DNA from: Rattus norvegicus
Taxonomy: Eukaryota; Chordata; Mammalia; Rodentia; Muridae
NCBI RefSeq assembly: GCF_036323735.1
Contig: NW_026947367.1
Location: forward strand, 594,501 to 658,500
Length of the DNA stretch: 64,000 nucleotides
Direction: 5' to 3'
This document shows, piece after piece, positions 1-8,834 of this stretch. The translations under genes were made by a program, and so were the position numbers. The stretch's first letter is position 1. Each line of letters begins with the position of its first letter. Under the pieces are notes generated by a model. It was not told the DNA's origin and did not search any database. It saw nothing but the letters and a program-made list of their open reading frames with translations.

Positions 1-1054
1 AGCACTCCATGCTTCAAGGCAGTGCTGAATGACATGTGTTGTTTTTTCTCCTGTAAGTGGGGTGGCGTGTAGAATGCCAGAACATGTGTCTATAGATACA
101 TGCACATACTGTAATTTTCCAAAAGAAGAATTATGAGTAACATCCATTTGCCAGATTTGCAATGGCTGTATTCCTCTCGGGTTGACCCCGATGTGAGGAA
201 CTGGGAGGAACTGGCAGCACTGTTGGCATTGGGTGACTATATCACGTGCATCTTTTCTAGTTATAGAGAAGCGGCGGCGTAAAGTTTCTGAGGTGACATG
301 GAAATTGCCATGAAAGGCTTTAGCGGCCTCTAAAGGAGAGGCCAGGGCCACAGCTATCATTTTTGTGGCTTTGTCAGCCAAATCATTCTCTGAACTCATT
401 GGGCCAGGGAGTCCAGAATGGGCCCGTATATGAGTAATGTATACAGGGAATCTTCTATTTAATAGGATAATTTGGATTTTTCGGAAAATATCTGCCACCT
501 TACTAGTCGTTTTAATTATACCAGCGGTTTCAAGAATACTAACAGCATTAACCACATAGGAGGAATCTGAAACAATATTTAGAGGAACCTGGAATTTTTC
601 AATGACCTCCATGACCACTAGGCATTCTACCACTTGGGGTGAGGTTTCAAAATATTGTCGTGAGAATACTTGGGAGTTTACCACATATGCTCCCACCCCT
701 GTTTTTGACCCATCCGTATACACCGTTATCCCCTCCTTTAATGGTCTGTGGGATGTGATGCGAGGGAAAACATTAGGTTGTGATCTTGCAAAACACAATA
801 GGGGGTGTTTAGGATAATGATTATCTATCTTCCCTGTAAAGGATGTGAGCAGCACTGCCCAATCATCAGAGGTAGCGGCTAGAGTTTGGACCTGATAGGG
901 TGTATATGGGATAATCAAGGATTGGGGTGGAGTCCCAAAATGACAGATGGCAGCTTTTAGGCCCTTAATAGCCAGATGTGCTACTGCAGCTGGATACCAA
1001 TCAATAATCTTCACAGGGGAAGCATGTGGATGGATCCATAAGAGTGGACCTTGT
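1..1054 (-). pseudogene. pol: proviral RNase H and N-terminal integrase, long open frame without a start codon, runs off the window
   Basis: From about 1054 down to base 1 the minus strand is open without a stop for about 350 codons, in the frame of the T-V-Y-T-D-G-S-K motif. RNase H (about 745-345) shows D in Y-T-D-G-S, a conserved E in V-V-E-C-L, D in V-S-D-S-S-Y and the I-R-A-H-S-G-L segment, so its acidic residues are kept. Integrase (about 345-1) shows a His-His...Cys-Cys zinc region, with H-G-N-F-H then C-Q-Q-C, and the first core Asp in W-Q-M-D-V-T-H. The remaining DDE residues are outside. The frame joins RT only through a frame break near 1055. No ATG is expected since this is an internal part of Pol. 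Confidence 0.9.
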
Positions 1055-2013
1055 TGCTATAAAACGGCAGTGGTAAATCCTTGGTATCTAGTACACAGAG
1101 TGAAAAAGGTAGAGACCAATCAATGCGTTGCAATTGGGCCTGTTTTATGGCATCTTCTACTTTTAGTAAGGCCTTGGTTGCAGCGGGAGTTAGCACACGA
1201 GGGGAGGTGATATGGCTGTCTCCTTCCAATATTTCGAACAAAGGTTTTAATTCCGCGGAAGGGATTTTCAAAAATGGTCTCAACCAGTTGATATCTCCCA
1301 AGAGCTTCTGAAAGTCATTAAGAGTATGGAGGTGGTCTCTACGGATTTCCAGTTTCTGGGGTATAATCTTATCAGGGAAATAATGGATCCTAGAAAATGA
1401 CCTGTGTCAGGAATTTGGACCTTTTCTGTAGCAATATGTAAGACCCATTGTTTAAGGGTTTTTTGTAATAAGGAATAGGCTTGTTTGAGTAATTCTAAGT
1501 ATTTATGACACTTCAATATATCATCCATGTAATGGATTAACAGTAAATTTGGATAGGTCTCCCTGATTGGTTTGAGGGCTTCCTGAACATATAATTGACA
1601 CATCGTAGGGCTGTTGGCCATGCCCTGAGGTAGGACCTTCCACTGGTATTTTTATCAGGTTCAATATGATTAATTGATGGGACAGTAAAAGCAAACCTGG
1701 TCCTATCTGGGGGGTAAAAAGGACTAGAGAAAAAACAATCCTTGATATCTATTATTACCAAATTCCAATCTTTTTGTAGGGCCGAGAGTATAGGAAGGCC
1801 CCGCTGAATGGGTCCAAGGGATTCCATCTGATCGTTAATGGCCCTCAAGTCATGGAGTAGTCGCCATTTTCCTGATTTTTTCCTTATTACAAAAATTGGG
1901 GTGTTCCAAGGAGAGGTAGAGGGCTCCAAATGTCCCAATCTTAATTGTTCATCCACCAGTCCTGTAGCTGCCTGTAATTTCTCAGAGGTTAATGGCCATT
2001 GGGGAACCCACAC
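1011..2013 (-). pseudogene. pol: proviral reverse transcriptase, fingers to thumb, frame-broken
   Basis: Three overlapping minus-strand frames carry RT. Frame 2013-1537 has a W-V-P-Q-W-P-L start, the K-K-S-G-K-W-R-L-L-H-D-L-R segment and the I-D-I-K-D-C-F-F motif with the first catalytic Asp. Frame 1621-1280 has the Y-M-D-D catalytic box near 1525-1540. Frame 1301-1011 has the L-G-D-I-N-W-L-R-P-like thumb segment. All catalytic aspartates are kept, but frame changes near 1620-1670, 1300-1420 and 1055 stop translation of one polypeptide. It copies RNA into DNA in an active element. Confidence 0.88.
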
Positions 2014-2173
2014 TGTGTCTTCCGTCCTCCATGGTATGGGTCGTGCTGCCCCAATGGCGCCTAGGAAAAACCCAGGCCTTGTTTATGGGGGTTGGCGATC
2101 GGTTCAATGGGCGTGAGACAACCCTGTTCTAATAGCCCTAGGCCTTTCCCTTCCTTATAGCCCATCCTTGACA

Positions 2174-2559
2174 TCATGTGGGCCACTTGTGGGGGTATTC
2201 ATTAGATAAGGTCAGTCCCATGGTCTGCATAACATCCCTCCCCCAAAGATTAACAGGCAGGGGAAGTACATAAGGAATAAATTGTCCCTGTTGGCCATCG
2301 GCAGTTGTCCAAGTTAGAGTGGCAGAGCTGATCATAGGGCATGACTGGTAGCCTAATCCTTGTAGTGAGTGAGAAGATTTTGTGGTAGGCCATGATTGAG
2401 GCCACCATTTTGAGGAAATTATACTTTTATCAGCCCCAGTATCCAGTATGCCTTCGAATTTCTTTCCATTAATTTCTAAGCTCAATTTTGGGCGGTTGTT
2501 AAGGTGAACCACCAAATATGCCGAATCATGACCAGTGGACCCCATGGTTCCCTTGGTAC
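2174..2559 (-). pseudogene. pro: proviral aspartic protease
   Basis: The minus-strand frame 2653-2174 carries the retropepsin active site L-D-T-G-A-D-K-S near 2430-2455. It is followed by a flap-like region and a W-G-R-D-V-M segment near 2235-2255 that matches the conserved G-R-D/N element of retroviral proteases. The protease cleaves Gag and Gag-Pol. The catalytic DTG is intact, but the frame is cut off from gag upstream. The open frame ends at 2174, before RT begins in another frame, which could be partly native (a frameshift site) and partly decay. Confidence 0.85.
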
Positions 2560-2850
2560 CCTGTATCGTGGCCTGGAAGCACGGAAGGAGTAATAACTGT
2601 GCTATTCTATCTCCTTTACTTATAGAAAAAAAACCCCATGGGGACTTGAACAAAGAATCTGAATATCAAGAGAGCGCTGAGCTTCAACAAGGCCTGGATG
2701 GACTATCAGTCCTTGTAGGGTGAGAGATCCTCTCCCAAGGACAAGGCCTATGGTTCCCGGGGGTAGAGGCCCCACAGTCTGAGCAGGAATTGGCTGAATG
2801 CCCATCTGGGGCATTAGAAAGAAGTCTGAGGCGGCTCGCAGGTCCAATTT
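2560..2850 (-). pseudogene. proviral dUTPase domain, split over two frames
   Basis: Near 2847 the minus strand encodes the dUTPase motif D-L-R-A-A. Near 2690-2760 it encodes a G-R-G-S segment followed by a V-H-P-G-L-V segment. Near 2600-2640, in another frame, it encodes I-S-K-G-D-R-I-A-Q-L. These are the conserved trimeric dUTPase motifs in the expected order. The enzyme hydrolyses dUTP to dUMP and in betaretroviruses is encoded between nucleocapsid and protease. The change of frame near 2620-2650 breaks it. The last motif opens the same frame that carries the protease, as in the usual fused Pro product. Confidence 0.82.
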
Positions 2851-3514
2851 TGTGTCGCCTCTTGGGGGACCTCCTCTGCCGGGGTCGTGGCCCTGTGAAA
2901 GCAGTTCCCATATCTTTGAGGGCCCTGGGACCGGGGGCCCACCAGCCCGTTTTTTGACATCTCATTAGGTCGAGTCTCCAAAGGAGGGACTAGTTTGCCT
3001 TTAATGTCTCTCACTGATTGGTACTGGTCAGCCCTATGGTAGCCTTTGCCACATCGGACACAGAGGGTTGCAGACCCCCTGTCTCTTTTTGACATCCTGT
3101 GTCTCTTTTTAGATGGCCTGTTTTCCCACATTGAAAGCATGATCTTTTATCTGTCCCTTTAACGTTGCTGGAACTGGAGAATGGCAGCCGCCAGGCCTGA
3201 GTTAGTAAGGGGCCCTCCAAGTTCCCTGCGAACTCTAAGCCAATCCTGTAGCCCTTTATTTCTTCGGGGGGCTATGGCTGTTCAGCACTCCTGGGTGGCT
3301 TGCTCGAAAACGAGCTGTTCTATTAGTGGTGCTGCTTGTTCAGGATCGCCAAAGATTCGTCCTGCAGCCTCTGTCATTCTAGCTACAAAATCTGAGAAAT
3401 TTTCCTGGGGTCCCTGAACGATTTTGTAAGTTGATTATCAATCCCTCCTCTCCTGGACAGTGCCTTCCAGGCTCTAATAGCTGTGCTGGAGACCTGATCA
3501 TAGGCGCCCCAGTG
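2850..3514 (-). pseudogene. gag: proviral gag remainder: C-terminal capsid and nucleocapsid zinc knuckles, frame-broken
   Basis: Past the stop at 3515, minus-strand sequence still encodes capsid-like residues, including a major homology region (Q-G-x2-E-x3-F-x3-R pattern) near 3360-3415. It is shifted in frame relative to the upstream capsid. Two nucleocapsid zinc knuckles follow, each in its own frame. One near 3110-3160 begins C-F-Q-C-G-K-T-G-H and loses the regular spacing to its last Cys. One near 3010-3065 begins C-V-R-C-G-K-G-Y-H and has Tyr where the last Cys is expected. This part cannot make a working Gag. Confidence 0.8.
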
Positions 3515-4603
3515 TTAAGCAGACTGATCAGCTGCAAAGCGGCCCTGTCCTGTTAAGAGTTCGAAAGTCCATTCTTGTTGCTCAGGTATTAAGGTCGTAG
3601 CATTCGCTCTGGCCTGTGTTTTGGCTGCCTCATAACAGAGCGCTTTCCATTCCATGTATTGGCCCATGCTGGCAAGGGCTGCCTTAGCAATCATCTGCCA
3701 ATCAGCTGGTGTCAATACTGTCATGGCCAACCTGTCGAGTTGTGTTAGAGTAAAGATGGCCGTGACTCCATACTTTCTAACTGATTCCGCTAATTCCTTA
3801 ATCTGATTATATTCAACAGGGGCATGGACCCGTCCTCCCTCTGGAGTCGCAAAGATAGGAAATGTCATACTCAGCTTTCTTCTCACCCTCTCGGGGACTA
3901 GTGAGAAGGCGCGTGAGCGTGTCTCATATGGAGGAGGCGCCGTTGGTGGCGGCCGCGCTAGAAGGCTTCTATTACTTCCCCTACATTCATCTGGATAATA
4001 TCTTTCCTCCTCATATTTAGCTGCTTCCTCATCTAGCTCAGCCTCCTCCTCTGAGTCTAAGGTTTTATTTTCAGAGCTTTCAGAACTGTCGAGGTTCAGC
4101 GCTTCTAGCTCTTTCACAGGGTATAGGCTGGCTCCCCCTCCTGGTTTATGTGTAGAGGAGGAAGTGCTGGAATCTGAAAATTTCAACGCTCCCTTGTCTG
4201 TGGACTTACCGGGAGGGCACTTTTTCTTTCTTAGAACGTCTTTTTTCTTGCGCGCGCCCAACCTCTCACTACGTTTGGTTTCTGACAGACTTTCCCGGAC
4301 TACCTTGAGAGTGGCCTGTCCTTCTACTACTGCTGCCTTACACGTTTCATCCTTTAAACAATTCTTAACCAGCTTCCATATAGCTTTGGTCCCTAGGCGC
4401 AGATCCTCTTCCGCCAATTTTCTGTCAAGGTCTTTTCCAAGTTTGTTCCATGAGGCAATCGTAAACGAGCCTGAACAGGCAAACCAAGGCACCACCCTCT
4501 CCACCTCCTTCACAAAGTTTTTAAGTGTTCCTCCTCCAATTTTGATGTTCCTCTGCTTTAACACTGTTTCCAAGGCCATGACCACAGACTGTGAGGATCC
4601 CAT
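3515..4603 (-). pseudogene. gag: proviral gag: matrix to capsid, 362 codons open, ended by a premature stop
   Basis: Gag is the structural polyprotein. The reading frame begins Met-Gly-Ser-Ser, a possible N-myristoylation start, and continues with a matrix-like N-terminal part (about residues 1-110). A basic and serine-rich linker follows (about 110-165), then an acidic Glu/Asp-rich stretch (about 170-205) and a proline-rich segment with PPPTAPPPYE (about 220), a PPxY-like late-domain motif. The N-terminal capsid half follows from about residue 245. The frame stops at 3515 while capsid-like sequence goes on in the adjoining minus-strand DNA, so it is truncated relative to a working gag. The start was chosen as the first Met of the open frame because it gives the Met-Gly start. 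The plus-strand open frame at 4164-4667 is a shadow of this gene. Confidence 0.88.
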
Positions 4604-5062
4604 GATGGGCCAGGAACGCCGGCGGCTTATCTACGTCCGTCTGACAAGGCGTGAGGTGAAAGGGTAGAGACGGACACGCTGCTCTCTTATGTATGGGAGT
4701 CTTACACGCGCCTCCCCGGACGGTGCCGCTTATCTACGTCGGCCTCATCGCGTCCTTGTTCCTCAACAGTCAAAATCGAAGGTAAAAGGGAGCTGCGCGA
4801 AGCTCACTTATATACGAGAGACTGAGACGCGCCTTCAGCTGCTGTGATCATCCATTTAAAAGCGAAAAAGGTGAAAACAGAACATAAAGAGTAGGGTGGC
4901 TCCCAGGACAAATACTATAGCCTCAACAAATCCTTCCCAAGGCGGTGACAACCCCAGACCAAATTCCAAGAAAGGGCTGCCTCTCCGAACGTATGTACCT
5001 GCAGTTCTCAATCCTCCTTGTCGCCAAGGGATCTCCGAAGGTGCTGACGATGGCGAGGTCGT
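4604..5062 (-). other. proviral untranslated leader
   Basis: The 459 bases between primer site and gag start have no long gag-frame ORF. They hold the duplicated block described at 4625-4836. A splice donor is expected here but I could not fix one with confidence. Confidence 0.6.
4625..4836 (-). repeat. tandem duplication in the proviral leader
   Basis: The 13-mer gcttatctacgtc occurs at 4625-4637 and 4728-4740, exactly 103 bp apart. What follows each copy is alike in order: a GGTAAAAGGG or GGTGAAAGGG-like stretch, a cttat or cttatat stretch, then a cgcgcc block. This is a diverged direct duplication of about 105 bp between primer site and gag. The leader normally carries packaging and splice signals; no role can be assigned from sequence alone. 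Confidence 0.7.
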
Positions 5063-5080
5063 TCCCGGGTTTCAGCACCA
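5063..5080 (-). promoter_or_regulatory. primer-binding site, tRNA-Phe type
   Basis: Two bases inside the LTR, the minus strand reads TGGTGCTGAAACCCGGGA. This equals the complement of the 3' end of mammalian tRNA-Phe except for one base (T in place of C at the seventh position). It primes minus-strand DNA synthesis in a retrovirus. The match places the element nearer to IAP-type proviruses than to those primed by tRNA-Lys. Confidence 0.85.
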
Positions 5081-5147
5081 GATGTCCCGCGCTTCGTCTC
5101 GCCAGCAGGAACAACGCGGCACACACAGGATCCTACTACAGAAAAGC

Positions 5148-5153
5148 TTTAAT
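5148..5153 (-). terminator. LTR polyadenylation signal (ATTAAA)
   Basis: The minus strand reads ATTAAA about 65 bp downstream of the TATA-like box and about 65 bp before the LTR end, as expected for an R-region poly(A) signal. Confidence 0.6.
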
Positions 5154-5215
5154 GCGTCTTGAGAGGGAGAGCATAAGCTTACAATGCGGAGACGGAGAGT
5201 GAGGAATAACCGTCC

Positions 5216-5223
5216 CTTATATA
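5216..5223 (-). promoter_or_regulatory. LTR TATA-like box
   Basis: The minus strand reads TATATAAG, 63-70 bp upstream of the LTR ATTAAA signal. Spacing and place in the LTR fit the U3 promoter. Confidence 0.7.
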
Positions 5224-5397
5224 GGAAACTATCCTCGCCTAGGACGTGTCACTCTCTGACTGGTCGCTGCCAATTATTCCAGATGACGTACCAAAACGTA
5301 CGTGTCCCTTTGAGTAGGGAAGTTACCAGGCGCCTGTATATTGCCCTTTTTACTAGGTGCGTTCTGCCGGATGCCGGTGCCATCTTGTAATGGAGTT

Positions 5398-5463
5398 TGT
5401 GAGGACAGCTCCTCGGACAGCTCCTCACATCTGTGAGGACAGCTCCTCGGACAGCTCCTCACA
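5398..5463 (-). repeat. duplicated 32-bp block at the U3 edge of the LTR
   Basis: Two identical 32-bp copies (5398-5429 and 5432-5463) are separated by 2 bp. Each copy contains the 12-mer ggacagctcctc twice, so the 12-mer occurs four times in 66 bp, and each copy begins tgtgagga and ends tcctcaca, an 8-bp inverted repeat. Repeats in U3 often act as enhancers in retroviral LTRs; that role is an inference here. Confidence 0.9.
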
Positions 5464-6842
5464 GTTGATACTGTAGTACTGATATCAAAAAGGTCAAGAG
5501 AAAAAAATTCGATACTCCATGTGGTCCTTTGCTTTACTGATGTCTGAAATTTGTTGAAAAAAATAAGAATTTAGGAGTTTACTATTTGAAGTAGGTACAC
5601 ATTATTTACCCTGTCATACTCACTGTGTACCTAGTCCCCTTTTTTGGCAAAATCATTGAAATAATTGAATTGGAATACAATTTTTGCGTACACATTCAGG
5701 AATATATATAATGTCCCCTCTCAAGAAATGTAGAAAAAAATTATTACAATATTTCATCAATTGAAGGTCTGTAGGGAAAATACTTGCCTTTGAAAAACAG
5801 AGAAAACCTAGGAAATTGAAGAGTATGTCACAGGAATGGACCAGTGAATAAAATTATTATCTGGAAGAATCTGTTCCACTCCATTTTCCTAGATCCGTTG
5901 TACCATAACAAACCCCTATCTTTCTCTATTCAGAGCATGTAACCACTAATGAAACAATAGAAGTACTTAGCATTGGAGAGATGGAGTATGTAAAGGTTTC
6001 CACTGTGTCACAGGAAACACACCTGGAAAAGGCATGATCAAATCTGTTCAATGTAAGGAAAGCTGTTTAGCAGGTAGGCCATGGCATCTCTCAGTGACAT
6101 CATCATTAGGAACTGCCTGAAATGTCTCTTGTATCCTGGAGAGCCCTAGCTATTTCTGTGTTGTCACAAGTCTTGTCCTGACTGCAACTGCCTATCAGAT
6201 ATTCCCTCAGTACCACTAAGGTTTACTAATTGGCCTCTAATTCAGAGTAAACACCCATTTGGGAGTGAGAAGAAAGAGGGTAAAAACTACAGTGATGGGG
6301 AGAAAGAAGTTGGCACTCTGTATTTGTATAAAAAAGGAAGAAATACTTGGAACATTGGAAAGCTCAGTGAGCCCTGGTTAGGGGTTGAGTGGGTTCCCTG
6401 AAGAGATAGCCTTTATCTGAGACTTCAACATATGGAAATCAGGAACTGAGGTCCTCCCAGAAGCATCTGGACATCCCTGTTTGTTATGGTTCCTTGAAGT
6501 CAGAGAGTTTATATCATTAATTTCCTTATTCCAAAAGCCAGTTGTTGGAAAGGACCCAGTTGTTTCCTGAGAGCTCATGGCTTTTATAATTTTTCCCAGA
6601 AGAGAAAGATCCTAAGGAAGAAGGGAAAGAAAAGTATTCTTTCCTCAGCTCAGAGTAAACTCTTCCTTGCTGTGGATCCCTATAGTGCAGTTTGGGTATG
6701 ACACTGATATCTGGGAGAGAGAAGTGTTTCTAGTTGAGTCTTCATTATCTCATTCTTTCCACTAGTATTATTCTGACTACCATTCCCTGTCAGTTACCCT
6801 TTAGATTTCTGAGTGAATAGGTGTTTTTAGCTGGCAGTTAAC
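5464..6842 (+). repeat. amplified unit A (left end lost at the provirus)
   Basis: First of nine copies of a roughly 1.6-kb unit. It starts inside the unit: the first bases after the LTR match the internal stretch that in other copies reads gtagatattgtagaactgat, so about 200 bp are missing to the left. It keeps the typical landmarks: ttactgatgtctg, gagtacacattcaggaatat, gagcatgtaaccactaatga, a CRE-like octamer at 6095-6102 and a TATA-like box at 6327. It ends at the antisense L1 fragment. No ORF is shared by the copies on the plus strand. Confidence 0.85.
6095..6335 (+). promoter_or_regulatory. promoter-like module of unit A (CRE-like octamer and TATA-like box)
   Basis: TGACATCA at 6095-6102 differs by one base from the cAMP-response palindrome TGACGTCA. 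The second octamer, TGATGTCA in other copies, is changed to TGTTGTCA at 6159-6166. TATAAAAAA starts at 6327. The layout is the same in other units. Promoter activity is an inference. Confidence 0.35.
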
Positions 6843-7397
6843 TTTTCCTTTTTCTCTCATTTTTTTTATTTTTTATCAATTTTTATTGCTTTTTCTAATT
6901 GGATATTTTTATATTTACATTTCAAATATTATTTCCCAGATTCCTGTCCATGAGATCCCTAAACAGTCCCACTAACCTTCTTCTATAACCCCCTTACTGC
7001 ACCTTGACATTCCCTTGAACTTGGAGGCAAACTAGGGAGGAGAAAGGGCTTCTCCTTCCATTGGGACCCAACAAGGCCATCCTCTGCTACCTATGCAGCT
7101 GGAGCCATTGGTCTGTCCATACACAGTCTTTGAATATTGGTTTAGTACCAGAAAGCTCTGCTTAGTTGAATTGTTGTTCTTATGGGGTTTAAAGTCCATT
7201 CAGCTCTTGTAATCATTGCTACAAACATGAGGTCCATTTTCAGTTCTCTGGTTTGCCACTAGCATTCACTTCTGTATTTGACATGCTCTAGCTGTATCTC
7301 TCATAAAAGAGCTGTATCCAGTTTCTGGCAGAATGCTCTTCTTAGCTTCAACAGGCAGAATGTTCTTCTTAGCTTCAACAATCCTATCTAGTTTTGG

Positions 7398-7401
<4 letters not shown>
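6843..7401 (-). mobile_element. LINE-1 3' end, antisense
   Basis: The plus strand shows the reverse complement of a rodent L1 3' UTR and 3' terminus. It begins in a T-rich stretch (complement of the poly(A) and AATAAA region), then a tttacatttcaaatattatttcc-like segment, cttctccttccattgg, tttgaatattggtttagtaccagaaagctctg and ctctagctgtatctctc. It is truncated at an AT repeat. The same fragment follows most units. Confidence 0.88.

Positions 7402-7470
<69 letters not shown>
7402..7470. repeat. (AT)n microsatellite at the L1 truncation point
   Basis: About 69 bp of pure TA dinucleotides follow the L1 segment ctagttttggtgc. Paralogous places carry different simple repeats. Confidence 0.97.
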
Positions 7471-7471
<1 letters not shown>

Positions 7472-8395
7472 TTTTGCTGGTTCCTACCACTATGAATTTT
7501 GATGGAATATTTACTTGGATTCTGTGTAACTAGGTCAAGAATATAGGATCCACAAATGACAATGTCAAATAGACTCCCTCCTGTTCTTATAACCTATTGA
7601 AGTTGAGGTTGAGGAGTTCTACTCCTGGAAAGGGCACCCTCAACTCTGGTCAATGTAAGTGAAGCTGTTCAGCAGGTAGGCTGTGGCAATTCTCAGTGAC
7701 ATCATCATTAGGCCCTCCATGAAATATCTCTTGCACCCTGGAGAGGTCTAGCTTCTTCTGTGATGTCACACGTGTTGTCATGACAGCAACTGCCTCTCAG
7801 ATATTACTTCAGTACACCTAGGGTTTATTAATTGGCCTCTAGTTCAGAGTAAAGTGCCATTTGGGAGGGAGAACAAATATTATGAAGAGACCAGAGATGG
7901 GGAGAAGGAAACTGGCCTTCTGTCTTGGTATAAAAGAAGAAGAAATATGTGGTCAATTGGAAAGCTCAGTGAGATCTGCGTAGGGGTAGAGTGGGTTCTT
8001 CAAGGAGAGAGTCTTGATCTGAGCCTTCCACATATGTGAATCAGGAGCTGGGAGCCTCTCAGAATCATCTGGACTTACCTGTTCTCATGTTTCTAAGAAG
8101 TCAGAGAGTTTATATCATTACTTTTTTTCTCCCAAAAGGCAAGTCTTTGGAAGGGCATCATTGTTTTTCTGAGAGCTCATGGGTTTTATTCTTTTTGCCC
8201 AGAAGAAAATGTGGTGAGGATGACAAAGTATTGTGAACGTATTGAAGACGAGAATTGTGTCCTCAGCTCAGAGTAAACTCCTCCATGCCTTGGATTACAA
8301 CAGTTCAGGTTGTTTCTGATACTGATATCTGGAAAAGTGAACACCTTCTGGTTAAGACTTCATCGTCTCAGTTTTTCCACTCTTATTTCTCTTAT
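7471..8395 (+). repeat. amplified unit B with internal deletion
   Basis: Starts with the unit's left end (tgctggttcctaccactatgaattttgatgg-like) and jumps at about 7615 from the gttgaggtt landmark straight to the ggaaagggcaccctcaa landmark. About 0.9 kb of the unit is therefore missing. The right part is complete up to the cttatttct stretch, and there is no L1 fragment after it. Confidence 0.82.
7697..7937 (+). promoter_or_regulatory. best-preserved promoter-like module (unit B): two CRE-like octamers and a TATA-like box
   Basis: TGACATCA at 7697-7704, TGATGTCA at 7761-7768 and TATAAAAG at 7929-7936. Both octamers are one base from TGACGTCA. The order and spacing (64 bp, then 168 bp) recur in the other units within small indels. 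CRE and TATA pairs are common in spermatid-expressed genes driven by CREM; the link is an inference. Confidence 0.4.
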
Positions 8396-8834
8396 GTCTC
8401 ACACACAAATAATTGACTTACTCTTTGTTGTTGGGGGATGCTGGACTGATCCAAGAGATGAGGCGTAGACTCCACAAATTAGTTAAAACCAATGTCAATA
8501 AAAGAAATCAGAATTCCTCTTCTCTCTTGAGAAAGCGTTCAGTGCATGAGCAATGCTTACATTTTAAACTTTAAGAGCTATGACTTGAAAACAGTAACAA
8601 ATGAATCCCACTTTTCAAACAGCATTTCTCAGATGTCTAGTGACTCGACTTTGATTTCATGTACTTGTAATTGCTCAGTTCTCATGACTGTAGGATTGAA
8701 CTAGGTCATTACTGGACATAATTGTGTAGGGACAGTAAGAGCTTAGACAATACTTCAAGTTGGAAAACCTAAGAAACCATCCTAGCAACAGCTTAATCCA
8801 AAATGGAGAAATCTGTGCTTGTGTAAAGTCCAGA
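8396..8834 (+). other. unit B to segmental duplication junction
   Basis: No gene seen. The part 8405-8535 (ending in aatcagaattcctctt) matches 63170-63302 upstream of the third duplication copy. The rest, to 8834, has no recognised content. Confidence 0.6.

Larger units (their letters stand above)
1..5463 (-). mobile_element. ERVK-class (betaretrovirus-like) endogenous provirus, 5' LTR to start of integrase, 3' end outside window
   Basis: Read on the minus strand, the order is LTR, primer-binding site, leader, gag, dUTPase, protease, reverse transcriptase, RNase H and integrase. A dUTPase domain between gag and protease, two CCHC-type zinc knuckles and a tRNA-Phe-like primer site fit class II rodent proviruses (the IAP branch uses tRNA-Phe). 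The integrase runs off position 1, so the 3' LTR and the target-site duplication cannot be seen. Gag has a 362-codon open stretch and the RNase H-integrase part has about 350 codons without a stop, but capsid, dUTPase-protease and RT are interrupted by stops and frame changes. It is a defective, moderately young copy. It abuts the inside of repeat unit A at 5464, so it probably inserted into that unit. Confidence 0.93.
5083..5463 (-). repeat. 5' LTR of the ERVK provirus
   Basis: The 381-bp block has TG...CA ends on the minus strand: the left edge at 5083 lies 2 bp from the primer site and the right edge at 5463 starts the LTR in sense orientation. Inside, in sense order, are a duplicated 32-bp block (5398-5463), a TATA-like box (5216-5223) and an ATTAAA signal (5148-5153), which marks U3, R and U5. 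The partner LTR is outside the window, so divergence and age cannot be judged. Confidence 0.88.

Noticed and set aside
4164..4667. 167-codon plus-strand ORF
   Set aside because: It lies opposite the proviral gag frame and has no independent motif; it is an antisense shadow.
5398..5463. Possible CRISPR-like direct repeats
   Set aside because: Only two copies with a 2-bp gap, inside a retroviral LTR of a mammalian genome.
7266..7533. Tyr/Ile-repeat ORFs on both strands
   Set aside because: They translate the (AT)n repeat. The same holds for ORFs at 10004-10288, 16994-17369, 39020-39559, 42334-42684 and 58323-58677.
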